From Phlebotomus papatasi (Eukaryota; Arthropoda; Insecta; Diptera; Psychodidae): a stretch of 64,000 bases of DNA. This document shows, piece by piece, positions 21,390 through 31,762 of the stretch (position 1 is its first letter; every line of letters starts with the position of its first letter). The stretch lies in NCBI RefSeq assembly GCF_024763615.1, contig NC_077222.1:40920001-40984000 (forward strand), written 5' to 3'. The translations under genes were made by a program, and so were the position numbers. Below the pieces are notes generated by a model, which had not been told where the DNA came from, made no database searches, and saw nothing but the letters and a program-made list of their open reading frames with translations.

Positions 21390-23573
21390 ATGTTTCCACA
21401 AATACAATGTCCTGTGTGCAAGCTCTTCCTGCTCCAGGGGATGACCCTGGATTCTCATTTAGACACTCACCCAAAGGACAGTGTCATATCTGCCCTTGTC
21501 TCATTGACCCTGGGCAATGGTGGTACTCCTGGTGGTGCCCAGGCATCCCTCATTGGTATGCCCCAGGGATCTATGGGAGTGCCCCAGAACAATCTCACGA
21601 TTGTCAACAGTCAAAGTACTCAGTTGATTCGCCGCACTACAATGCAGCAACCTATAAATACCTCAAATCAGCCCTATACTCTGGTACCAGCTCAGATGAT
21701 TTCTGGTCCAGCCACAACAACCTGGCCCTACTGTCTCCTCCCACCCAAATCAAATTGTAAATATGATAATGAGCCTTATATGGCCACAGGGCATTCTGCC
21801 AATGAGAGCCTCTACTCTGAGGGTCAATCTGAACCCATGGCTGAGGCTGAGTGGGATTATTACGAAGGTGAGGGACAAGAAAGTGCAATACAGACAAATC
21901 AGGAGGATTCTGAGGTTCAGGATGGGGAAAATGCGTATCCGGAAGATTGTAAGGATGATGAGCAGATTGTAGAGCCACCGAAGGAGGAGCCACATGATGA
22001 AGATGTGGCTGACGAGATGCAAGAGATAAAGACTGATCAGCCCAAAGCACGCCGACGTTTTAGGGTGCTCAGTTCGGTCACACTTTCTCCTGAGAGCACT
22101 CTGAAAATGCAAGATATTATCTATCACCAGTCAACGGTCAAAGAATCCACCAGTACTTTAAGTAATTGTCCAGAGAATTTATTGGGAAGCTCTAAGAAGG
22201 TGTCGGATGATGACACAAAACTAACAGAGTGTTTGACAGCTGCCAAGACCAGTGTTATTCGGATGGTGACTTCAGCATCTGTGCCACTTCCGTTGCCATC
22301 ATACATAAATCTAGAGAAAAAACCGAAAGTGGAAGTGAAAGAGGAGAAGCAGGAGCAGGAGGAGGAGGAGCACGAGGAGCAGGAGAAGAAGAAGGAAGAG
22401 GAGACAAAGGAATCAGAAACACTGCCAGCCAGATCATCAAATTTTCCCACTACAAGTCCCAGGAAATTCCTCAGCAAAACACCAAAGAAATTGGTTGTTA
22501 AATTCAAGAATCCCATTGTCATCCATGATACACCTGATGAGGTTAAAATTGAACCTCCGTGTGAGGTGGAGATCAATAAGGTTGCAGTGGGAGAGCCATC
22601 GACATCGGCAGAAGGGCAAAAGGCAGGAGATGAGGAAGGTGCCAAGGAAGGGGAGAAGCCTGAACTATTAGCCGATATCAAGGAAGAGAAAGAGGAGGCT
22701 TCCAAAGTCAAAGATGAGGATTGTCAGAAAATTGAAGATACACCTAATCAGGATGATTTTAAAGTGCAAGAAATCAAAGCGGAAGAAGTTGCAATGGAAG
22801 ATGAAAAACAAAATCCAGTGATAACAGTGGAGGATGATAAGGGTGAGGTAGAAAAAGTCCCAGAAGCCACTGCAGCCGAAAAAGAAGTGAAGAAAGATGA
22901 GGAGGAATATCCACAGGAATCAAGTAGTGTGGTGAAGCCAATCTTTACAATTCAAGTGGAAATGTCCCCTGAGCCTACTAAGATGGAAATTGATCCTGAG
23001 ACAAGACCACCACCAGAGGTGCCCACATCCAAACCACAAGTGTTCACAATTAAAGAGGAGGATGGGGATAAAAAGGAAGAGAAAGTTTTTCCATCATCTT
23101 CCTCCTCTTCGTCTTCCTCTTCCTCGGCATCATCATCAGCTGGCACTTCAGCTTCTTCCTCCTCATCAGCGTCATCGTCAGCTGGAACATCGTCCAATCA
23201 GGCAGAATTCACAGCTCCCAATTCCCAGGGATTCTTCGAGGAAGCCGCTGGACCCAGTAGATTTGACTATGGCTTCACGGAATTCCTGGGATACAATGAG
23301 AGTGAAGGTGATATATTTTCCAATGATCGTTCTGTTCGCTTCTCACCCATGGCCATCATGAATGAAGATCTGTCCTGGGAACAGTATACACAGTTGGAGA
23401 GTAATCAGAATTCCTATGTGGATCTCGATACGTGTCGAACGCATTCGATGGGCGTTAGTCGAGCCCCATCGGCTGATAGCCTCAATATCAGGACAGATGA
23501 GAAGATGCCGGCCAAAGGAGAAATTTCTGAGCAGGAGAGCAATGGAGATATTGATGGTCTTTGGAATATTCCG
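21390..23573 (+). CDS. zinc-finger gene, coding exon 1
   Basis: 728 codons from ATG to the donor ATTCCG|GTAAGT. Holds the N-terminal finger (Cys7, Cys10, His23, His27), Gln/Thr/Pro-rich sequence, several IKxE-like acidic-lysine motifs that could be SUMO sites (inference), and the Ser-rich tract. Unspliced, the frame would end 17 codons into the intron. Confidence 0.93.
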
Positions 23574-26500
23574 GTAAGTAAAATTGTCAAAAGGATCCCC
23601 CCTACAAAATTCCTAACTAAACCTTAACTGCTGGATTCCTCGAAAAAGCCTAAGAAAGAAGAAAAGTGAAGAAAATTGTGAAAAACGCTGTTGAAGAAAT
23701 CCTAGAAAATTGTAAAAAAAAAGTGCTCCCATTCCCTCTACATGCCCTGTGAACATCCTGAGCCAATTAACCCTCTAACAGTGTTTTCTTTAATATCCAA
23801 AAAAAGTAGTTAAATAATTTTGTCTAGGGTAATTAATGGTCCACTGAACTCAAAAATACCATCCATTCTTCATTATCTCTTTCCGTTTGGGCGCCAGGTG
23901 AGAAAAGGTAAAGACCGCCTCCAGGCGGTCATATCGGTTTAACCTTTTAACGACGAGACAGTTTTCGCGGACCGAAAATCAGCAATAAAAATGAAACCAA
24001 TGAACAAAACCAGTAAAAGGTCTTATATCTGACCTTCGAAAAGCCAACAGAGTCTGATTAGATGTATTTTTTGTCTCTATGAACGATAGAGACAAAATTG
24101 TCCTAAAAATTTAAGTATTTTTCTGACAATACTAATGAATAATAATTTTCAATCTAATCAAAAATATTATGTTTGAGTATTGTAGTTTCTTTTCCCAAAA
24201 CGGTTTTGCTTAAAAAAAAAATTGAAAGTATAAAAAATATTTAAAATTCATTTTCAATATGAGAATTTAAAAATTCGTAATTTTTTAGCTCAAAAATTTA
24301 CTATATAGCTAATGGCTGGAGACTTGCAAAAAATATCCTAGATTTCTTCAACATTCTATACTTTACAATTATGTACAAACATAAGGAAAAAATAACTTTA
24401 GGAAGTCAGGAAAAATTATTTTCTTTATGAGACACCGGTGTTCCAGTCGTCCTTAAAGGGTTAAGGCATAAAAAGACTGAAATATTTTTATTGAAAATTA
24501 GTGAACAAAAACAAAAAATAGTAAAATAAATGAATTTTAAATGTTTTTTATGGATGAATGTTGTATGATTATCTAAGAAATGATAATTTTTAGGAAAAAA
24601 ACGTTTATAATTTTTATAATTAGACGTTAATGAAGCTCAAGGTGTTTCAATAAGACTGATTTTTACCGAATAGGTCACAGATCAGCTATGAAAACGTCAC
24701 ATTCTTGTATAATTTGAAGGTCCTTTGAAATACATTGCTCATCTTCTGGTTTTATTTCACGATCTGGGGTATTAACGGATGAATTAGAGAATTCATCATC
24801 ACTGTTGAAGTCTGCTTCTTTATCAATTTCGCTTAATTCGCAGAAATCGACCATTTTACTCATTCTGGACAGTCTTCGTGTAATCTCAATTGTTTTCCAT
24901 GATTAATATATTGCAAAATAATAATATATTTTACTAGAACAACCAAAACAATTAAATAAAAAAATCGGTAATTTTTGAAAATTTTACCTGAGTGAATTGT
25001 ATTTTCCCGACGATTTCCGGAATCCCCACCTCGTTAACTATTATTTACGTCGGTTTGTGTTTTACTATTGGTTTGTGGTTTACTGTTTTACTACTACGTC
25101 CTTCTAGGTTTATCCCAACTCCGATGCCGCACCGAGATTCTCCAGTTCATATGACATGTCCGTTGCCAGGGAAAGCTGGAGCCTGAGCAGTGATCAGAAT
25201 AATCAGCAGGATGCCTCACACATTGCCACCCATATTATTCCAAAATTGTAAGAAATCCCCCGGAATTTATTAATCTCTTTGGGGATTAACTTATTAACAT
25301 CCTGCATTTCTAGCACTTCTTTGGCTGCGCAGAATGGGGAGGATCAGAAAACACTGGTTCCTACCCTGGCAGATCTGGACAGTTCATCTAGTTTCAAGAA
25401 GAATGCCGAGGAGAAAAAAAAGCCTTTCGTGAGAGTACTAAAATATCCCTGTTCGATATGTTCACGTTCTTTTAGGCTCTACCGTCAGAGAAAGTATCAC
25501 ATGTTCAATGATCATCAGGAATTTCTTGCATCTGAGAGGAGAAATAAACAATTCAGAACAAAAGGTAAAGCAAATATTTAATTTGAAAACTGCCCACATA
25601 TTTTTACCACTTTCTTTTTTTTTAATACTTTTTTTATGTTGTGAAATGATATATTTTCTATAAGAAAAAATTGTCTAGAACATTATTTTAATAAGATTTC
25701 TTTTTTAATTGAAACAAAAGTTGCATCGCTGCAATTAGTAATTTGCGCATTGCAAATATATTCTAAAATCTTTATCAATAATTTTTTTTCAATACGGCTT
25801 TTTCTTTAAGAAAAAATTACTTGTTCAGGGGCTTGTTAAGTAGATTTAATGCCCTAGACCATTTACGACCTAAGCCGAGAGTCGGCTTAACATAATTATA
25901 GTCAAAATAATTATTTGACTAAATTCCCATCAGTTTCCCACTAACTAAGCCGTTTCTCAGCTTAAGCCGAGAGCAGATTAGTCGGAAATTGCTGAAAATG
26001 TAATCTGATCATTATTTTGATTATAATTACATTAAATCGTCTCTCGGTTTAACCTGCTTAACCGTTTAAGGACGAAAGGGTAAAAAATTTTGGGTCAGAA
26101 AAAATCACTTTTTCTGACTTCTTATGGTGTCTACACACTAGAAGCAATTTTCGTCGAAAATATATTTCAATAGCCTGTCTTATATCACACATTTCCTGAA
26201 AAACTAGGATATATTCATTAAAGGAACATGGGAAAAATATGAAGTATTCGAAACCAGAGTATTCTGAAGTTTAAAAGGTAAAACGATTTACTTCTAGTCT
26301 TCAGTGACCAACTCTAAAAAAACATGCTATAAAGGAATTCTTTTGCCGAAACTACCCTGAAAATACCCCTCCCCTACCCCCTCCAACCCCTCGAAAATCA
26401 TGTTTTTTTTGGTATATTTCAAAATTAACCCGAACGATTTCATTTATTTTCGGATATATTAACTAGTTCAGGAGAACATTTTGTCCATAGCTACCCATGA

Positions 26501-29500
26501 CCGCAAAATTCGCTATTTTAAATTTTCTAAGGTCAAAAGGCAACCAGAGCTTAATTTTTAACGGTATTGTTTAAATTTGGACTTTTGGAAAGGTCTTGAA
26601 ATTCAAATCCGATTGCATCGGTCTCAATAGGTAAGGAATCAATAAAGTACCGGTAATTGAGTAAGTGAAGGTGTTCAGGCTTCGGACACACTCTGGCTTC
26701 CAACACTTCATATTTTTCGCTTTGACGAATATGACCTTATCTATGGTATTATATTGCAATAAATAATCGACACATTTTTCCTGAAAAAAATCAGGTCAGA
26801 TTCATTAAAGGAATATGAGAAAAACATGAAGAGTTTGAAGCCAGAGTGTGTGCGAAGCCTGAAAGTCTTCCCCTAAATATTGCTTTTTTTTTTAATTTTA
26901 CGATTTTTTTATCTGGAGTTGTTCAAACACTGATAGATATTAACTTCCGGTCCTTTGATGACCCCACCCTTCGCATATGTGAATTTTTATATCGCATTAT
27001 TTTATTTACATTAGGTCCGCTTCTTCCTCCATCCCTTTCAAAATAATATTTTCTAATTTATTTCAATATTGGCCCGACCGATTTCGTCTATTTTCGGATT
27101 TGTTGTATAGCAGCTATTCCTGTTTAACTCGTTCCAGACCGCAGCATATGTTGCAAGCCAATTTCACAATTTTTTAATTAAAAATATCTAAGCTCAGGAA
27201 TTAATTGAGGTCCTACAAATAATATCTTACTTTTGAACATCCTTATAGTTTGTAATCATCCAAAAGAATTGAATTTTTCTTAGTTCTGAATAATTAATAA
27301 AACACTGTTTTTCACTGAATATTCATATGCTGCTTTGGGTACTCAGAGTCCCAAAAGAGAGGAAAGAGTTAACATTATTTCAATAGACACCTATGCCCAG
27401 AAAGTTCGCCATTTTAAATGTTCGAACTACTTTAGAAGAGAATCCTTAATTTTTAACAGAATTGTTTAAATTTGGATTTTTTTGGAAAGTTTGTTGAAAT
27501 TGTCAACCCAGATGCATCGGTTTCAATCGGTATTGAATCGATGAAGTACCCGTAAATGATTTACCTTTCTCGAACATACTTTTTTATTTGTTTATATGCT
27601 TGTTTTTGCTATACTCATGCGAAAAATATCTTAAAATGTGCATTAGTTGACCAATTTTCGATTTCGCTTTTATAATTTTTATGGATCAGTTTAATCAGTA
27701 ATAAACCGGTAGGGTAAGATGGGGTAATTTGGAATCAGGTCTAATTTGGAACCTTGAGATTTGCTTTAGATGTCAGAAAGAAAAAAAAAACAACAACGAA
27801 GAAATAATCTCCAATGTAAAGTCTTATACATCATGGTTTTCTTTTTCCATTTGATCATCTGAAACAGAGTGGCAGAAGTGAAAAACCTCAAAATTCCAAA
27901 TTTGCCCATCTTACTCAATGTACCCAAAATATTCATGAAGAGCTCTTTCTCGTGCGTTTGAGCATTCTGCAAATTTGGAACATTTTGTCATAATTAGATG
28001 GATCATAATTAGGGGGAAGCGGGTCTTTATTGGGTTGGTACTATATTATTATATGATATTTTTAGTGGATTCCTAAAGGATGCTGGGGCTTAAAATTAAT
28101 TCTGTTCAACTGGTTGATCTTGACTTAGAAATATGTGGAAAAAATAATAAACCGTACTCACTATGGCGTTGTTATCTTGTAATCTCTAATCTGAAAAGGG
28201 CTGTTAAGGCCATCATCGTGAGTGGCAAAATAGTCACTTTGACGTTTCGTAATCTTGTTAAGTTTTTTTTTTTGTTTACATTTTGGTGTTTGTCGTCACA
28301 ATGAGTCACAAGTACAATAAACAGCGTTTATTAAAATTAAATTAAATTAAATTAAATTAAATTAATACTTACAGAATTATCGGTGTTTTTCTCCATTTTG
28401 TTGACCGGCTCAAACCAAAACACTGCACAAATTCTGAGGTTATGTAATTTCTCGTTCAATTTTAGCTTTTTCTGAAAGCCCCCCCCATAGCAAAATTCCG
28501 CAAAAATTCCAATGGAAAAGTTGCGTCCAAATGGCTAAATTCGCTGGAATTTGACGCTAAAATTCCACTAAGTTTTCCTATGGAATATAAAGCCGGAAAT
28601 TCCATGGAAATCATAGTGCTCCATGGAATTTACTAGTACGACATGCTGGAATTCCAGCGTTAAATTCCGCGGTATTCCGCGGAAGATTTATATGGAAACT
28701 CACACGTGAAACGTCCGCGGGATAAGCTGGAAAAAACATATGGAAATTTCCACTATCTTTCCATAGTGTTTTATATGGATTTTTCCACTAAGTTTTCTGA
28801 AATGTCAAACAAATAAAATGGTGTTGCGACAACTTTTAGAATTTGTTTCCAAACCTTCCGCAAACATTTCTAGTGATTCATGTGGCAATTATAATATAAT
28901 TAATTATGCGACACTGCGTTTCGTGTAGATAATAATGAAGTGATTACATTAAATAGGTCGCCAACCTAAAATAATACTGTTTTTATGTTAATTAATAAAT
29001 ATTTTCGAAAAAATTATTTTTTTTTACAAAATATTTTTTTATTGCTCAAAGTGTTAATTCGTTATTGCTGATTTAGTAAAACATATTATAATCCTCGTAA
29101 TCTTTGCTATTTCTTTAATATTCGGAAGTAAAATCACGAGGTGCATGTGACAGCTTCAGTTTTTCTCCATTTTATTTTGGTGGAAAAATCCACATAAATT
29201 CCACGAGCATTTCCATGGATGTATTCTATATGAAAAATCCAGCATAAATCCATTAAATTTTCCTTGGAACATATTATGGAAAATTCATATGGAATTTTTT
29301 AAGGCAAATAGTGGAAAATTTCGAGGATTTTTTCGCTTGTTATTCCTATTCCGCTTTCTTTTGCTATGGGGCCGAAAGCTTTCGGAAAGGCATGAAGTTA
29401 GCTGCTAGTACTTAACAAAATAAAATTTTTACGAGATTACAAGATTACGCACCCCAGAGTCCATTATTTCGTTATGTTCTCGTAATGTATTTTATGAATG

Positions 29501-31561
29501 GAAAATTTTAACAAGATTACAGATTACGGAGATTACGAGATAACAACGCCATAGTGAGTACGGCTATTGTATATCCATATAGCCCCCCGCTTCCCGTTAT
29601 TGTATTTTATGAAGTATATATTCTTACTACCGTTTTAAATCTTTTATGGCCTCTACACACTAGAGAAACTTACGTCCATATTGAAGAGTTTTTCTTACAC
29701 ATAAGTATGGAATTTGCTTCAATATGGACATAAATTCATCTAGTGTGTAGGTAGATGCCATAAGACTGTCAATCCACATTTATAATAACTTTATTTTACT
29801 ACAAATTAGTCTTAAACTCTTTTTTCTATCTTTGCGAGTTAAACTGTTAAAGCTGTTCAAGCATTTTTTAATCTGTTTTTTGAAAAAAAAAAATGTTTCT
29901 TCGATAATTGAGAAATTGAAAAAAAATTGAAGAAGGTCTATGGAGGCTATCTATAGAAAAAAATTTGAGCCGCTATCTTTTTTACCTTTGAAGATAGTGA
30001 ATTTTGAATTTTTCGATTTGTGACTTTTTGCCCCAGTCTCCCCTACTTTATAGGTGAAAGTGAAATTGATCTTTAATAAATTTGAATGGCTCTAGCCTTT
30101 GGTTGAGATAAAATTCTATTTCAGAAGAATTTTTTTTAAACATAAAAAATTTAAAGAACCAATTAAATGTGCTGAATATTGGATCAATGATGGTCAAAAA
30201 ATTCATCCTTCTTCTTGTTTTTACTTGTAATGTAGTTCAAACCGACCCATCTGCTGCAACATCAACGACAACGTCAGGAGCAAGTTTGAGTCAGTCGGAG
30301 GATGATAAGGCCACCAGTTATCCCACCTCGACCTTCTTCATTGACTTCAATATCAAACAGATGAAAGACAAGACAACAATCACGAGTGAACTGCAGGATC
30401 TCGTGACGGCATTCAATACGAAACGTTTGTACTTCTGCATGATGTGCAAGGGGCAGTACTCAAAGATCAGGGACTACGATAAGCATCTGTCCATCCATCC
30501 GGCTGAGTGTTATTCGTGTGGGAAAATGTTTAAGAGCTGGAAGACACTGCTAAATCACCTGAAGCGCCATTTGGGCATGATTGAGTACATTTGTCGTCTG
30601 TGCGACAAGCAATTCTCCAGTCGACAGAGTCTGATGGAGCACGAGAGGATGCATACGGGAGAGACACCGATAAAGTGTAACATGTGTCCACGGACATTCC
30701 GTCGGCAATCGAATTTGTTGCAGCACAAGAATAACCATCATATGAAAATTCGGCCACGTGTGAAGGATTATCTGTGTCACTGTGGTGAGGTATTTCATAC
30801 AAAAGCGAAATTTCTTTGGCACAAGGAGACACACGAGAAGATACCCAAGGGTTGTCCGTTCTGTCGGGAGCGTTTTATCCATCGTAACAGTCTTTCACGG
30901 CACATCCGATTGGCACATGCTGAGAAGTATATTGAGTTGAATAAGGAAACTGTGACGTGTCATATTTGTGAGAAGCACTACCTGAAGACCAGCATAAAGA
31001 CGCACATGTTGATTCACACAGAACAGGTGAACTTTGAGTGTAGTATCTGCAATAAGTCCTTCAGCACCAAGTGGAACCTCAAGATGCACAAATGGATTCA
31101 TGCAAGTCGCACAGCCATGCCCTTCAAGTGCTCCATATGTCCCAAGGCATTTATACGCCAGAGTGATCTTCAGGATCATATCAATCGTCACAAGTCCATC
31201 AAACCCTTCACCTGTGACTACTGTGGATGCCAATTTGGGCGGAAGTACAATTGGTTGCGTCATACACGTGAGCACATTACCGAGAAGCAGCATACGTGCA
31301 ACATTTGTGGAAAATCCTTCCACAGGGCCTACTATCTGAAGGAACATTCACGCTCTCATACCAACGAACGGCCCTATGAGGTCTTGTTCCTTTTTTTTTG
31401 TTGGATTTCGTTTTATTTCAGAAAAAAACGGACTTGAAACTAATAGAATGCTCTTTTTCTTGCAGTGCATCATTTGCGGAAAGACTTCGGCCACAAAGAC
31501 AAATCACAATAAACATGTTAAGATTCATCATGCGAGGGATCCGTTGACAGCTGAGGGGTAA
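21390..31561 (+). CDS. large C2H2 zinc-finger protein, complete, 5 coding exons
   Basis: Exons 21390-23573, 25108-25247, 25314-25564, 30236-31380 and 31466-31561 join in frame to 1271 residues. An N-terminal finger lies at residues 7-27 (CPVC...HLDTH). It is followed by a long acidic, Lys/Glu-rich region and a poly-Ser tract at about 568-605. A second isolated finger lies near residue 821 (CSICSRSF...H). A C-terminal array of 12 fingers spans about 926-1262. Finger density and the acidic linkers fit a nuclear DNA-binding transcription regulator; the target is unknown. I do not recognise a specific orthologue. The ATG at 21390 was chosen because the first finger starts six residues later. Intron 3 is 4.7 kb and full of repeats. 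Confidence 0.9.
23766..23938. repeat. LR2 repeat fragment
   Basis: Shares TTTTCTTTAATAT, CCATCCATTCTTCATTATCT and a GACCGCCTCCAGGCGGTC stem (about 23912-23930) with 13011-13680. Lies directly against the piggyBac-like element. Confidence 0.55.
23943..24460. mobile_element. piggyBac-like MITE, TTAA target duplication
   Basis: TTAA at 23939-23942 and 24461-24464. Ends CCTTTTAACGACGA / TCGTCCTTAAAGGG are inverted. 518 bp with no transposase frame. TTAA duplication is diagnostic of the piggyBac class. Confidence 0.75.
24675..24863 (-). CDS. small acidic reading frame, unassigned
   Basis: Starts at ATG (24863) and runs 62 codons to TGA. The acidic composition (EADFNSDDEFSNSS, IKPEDEQCISKD) is unlike random AT-rich sequence. 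AATAAA signals occur on this strand near 24495. It could be the N-terminal remnant of a piggyBac-type transposase, which are often acidic at the start, or a small intronic gene. No domain is visible. Confidence 0.25.
   Translation of the reverse strand: MSKMVDFCELSEIDKEADFNSDDEFSNSSVNTPDREIKPEDEQCISKDLQIIQECDVFIADL
25108..25247 (+). CDS. zinc-finger gene, coding exon 2
   Basis: The acceptor is CCTTCTAG and the donor AAATT|GTAAGA. Encodes VYPNSDAAPRFSSSYDMS to HIATHIIPK. The frame fits phase 0 in and phase 2 out. No domain. Confidence 0.8.
25314..25564 (+). CDS. zinc-finger gene, coding exon 3 with an isolated finger
   Basis: The acceptor is ATTTCTAG and the donor AAAG|GTAAAG. Contains one C2H2 finger (C-x2-C-x12-H-x4-H; YPCSICSRSF...YHMFNDH) after a Lys-rich linker. 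It is only 66 bp from the previous exon. Confidence 0.88.
25845..26060. repeat. TAAGCCGAGAG repeat block, second copy
   Basis: Same motif, and the same AATTATAGTCAAAATAATT segment, as 11880-12310, followed by a TTAACCGTTTAAGGACGA end typical of the piggyBac-like MITEs. Confidence 0.55.
26120..27700. repeat. diverged direct and inverted repeats in intron 3 of the zinc-finger gene
   Basis: Segments at about 26395-26670 recur in the same order at about 27040-27560 (GATTTC(A/G)T(T/C)TATTTTCGGAT, AATTGTTTAAATTTGGA-like, GATGCATCGGTTTCAAT-like). The second copy is interrupted at about 27120-27380. An inverted pair lies at about 26662-26712 / 26818-26869. No coding frame. Confidence 0.5.
27701..28011. 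other. intron segment, little recognised
   Basis: Contains GGTAGGGTAAGATGGGGTAA, which resembles a transposon end, but no partner end was found. Confidence 0.3.
28335..28366. repeat. ATTAA microsatellite
   Basis: About six tandem ATTAA units within the left part of the foldback element. Confidence 0.85.
28478..29374. mobile_element. nested element rich in TTCCATGGAA motifs
   Basis: Ends CCCCATAGCAAAA / TTTTGCTATGGGG with outer CTGAAAGC / CGAAAGCTTTCGG. Interior has many short palindromic TTCCATGGAA, AATTCC and GGAATT motifs near both ends. Confidence 0.6.
29647..29760. mobile_element. short MITE, CTCTACACACT ends
   Basis: Inverted ends TGGCCTCTACACACTAG / CTAGTGTGTAGGTAGATGCCA, with TTA on the left and TAA on the right. 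Inner arms with TCCATATTGAAG are also inverted. Confidence 0.7.
29925..30045 (-). repeat. inverted partial copy of the 3732 element end
   Basis: Reverse complement of 3732-3850 (CTGGGGCAAAAAGTCACAAA, GATAGCGGCTCAAATTTTTT), close to the acceptor of the zinc-finger array exon. Confidence 0.7.
30236..31380 (+). CDS. zinc-finger gene, coding exon 4, finger array
   Basis: The acceptor TAATGTAG leaves two bases that complete a Val codon. Carries eleven C2H2 fingers, several with degenerate linkers (one finger is CHCGEVF, lacking one inter-Cys residue). The last codon is GAG before GTCTTG, an unusually weak donor. That donor is supported because the next exon completes a twelfth finger. Confidence 0.92.
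31466..31561 (+). CDS. zinc-finger gene, last coding exon
   Basis: After a short 85-bp intron the acceptor TTCTTGCAG leads to CIICGKTSATKTNHNKHVKI, a finger whose linker (RPYE) ends the previous exon. Stop TAA at 31559-31561. No clear AATAAA was seen before the next repeat. Confidence 0.85.
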   Translation, partial: CIICGKTSATKTNHNKHVKIHHARDPLTAEG

Positions 31562-31599
31562 ATTTAAGAAGAATTATAATGTCCTCTTCGTACCAGATT

Positions 31600-31683
31600 T
31601 ATGTCAATATTGAAGCAAATCGCCTACACTTTTGTAGGAAGAACTCAAATATTGACATAAATTTCTCTAGTGCGTAGTAGATA
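31600..31683. repeat. small hairpin MITE
   Basis: TTTATGTCAATATTGAAG and CAAATATTGACATAAAT arms are inverted, followed by CTCTAGTG as in the CTCTACACACT family. It lies 40 bp after the zinc-finger stop codon and so may be in its 3' UTR. Confidence 0.5.
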
Positions 31684-31762
31684 TAGGGTAAAAGTCCTAA
31701 TTCAAAACCATTTCCAGACGCTTTAACTTTGACAGAAGTTTCAACACATTAAGTTCATATTA

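Larger units (their letters stand above)
23574..25107. other. intron 1 of the zinc-finger gene
   Basis: Contains an LR2 fragment, a piggyBac-like MITE and a small acidic minus-strand reading frame, listed separately. Confidence 0.6.
28012..29599. mobile_element. 1.6-kb foldback element with a nested second element
   Basis: Ends GGGGGAAGCGGG / CCCGCTTCCCG are inverted, and inverted blocks CCGTACTCACTATGGCGTTG lie at about 28151 and 29540. Inside sits a second element (28478-29374). Confidence 0.65.

Noticed and set aside
22124..22711. 195-codon minus-strand frame
   Set aside because: It is antisense to the strongly supported acidic region of the zinc-finger exon and arises from its GAG/GAA-rich codons.
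30895..31347. 150-codon minus-strand frame
   Set aside because: Antisense of the zinc-finger array; the regular finger spacing on the plus strand settles the coding strand.
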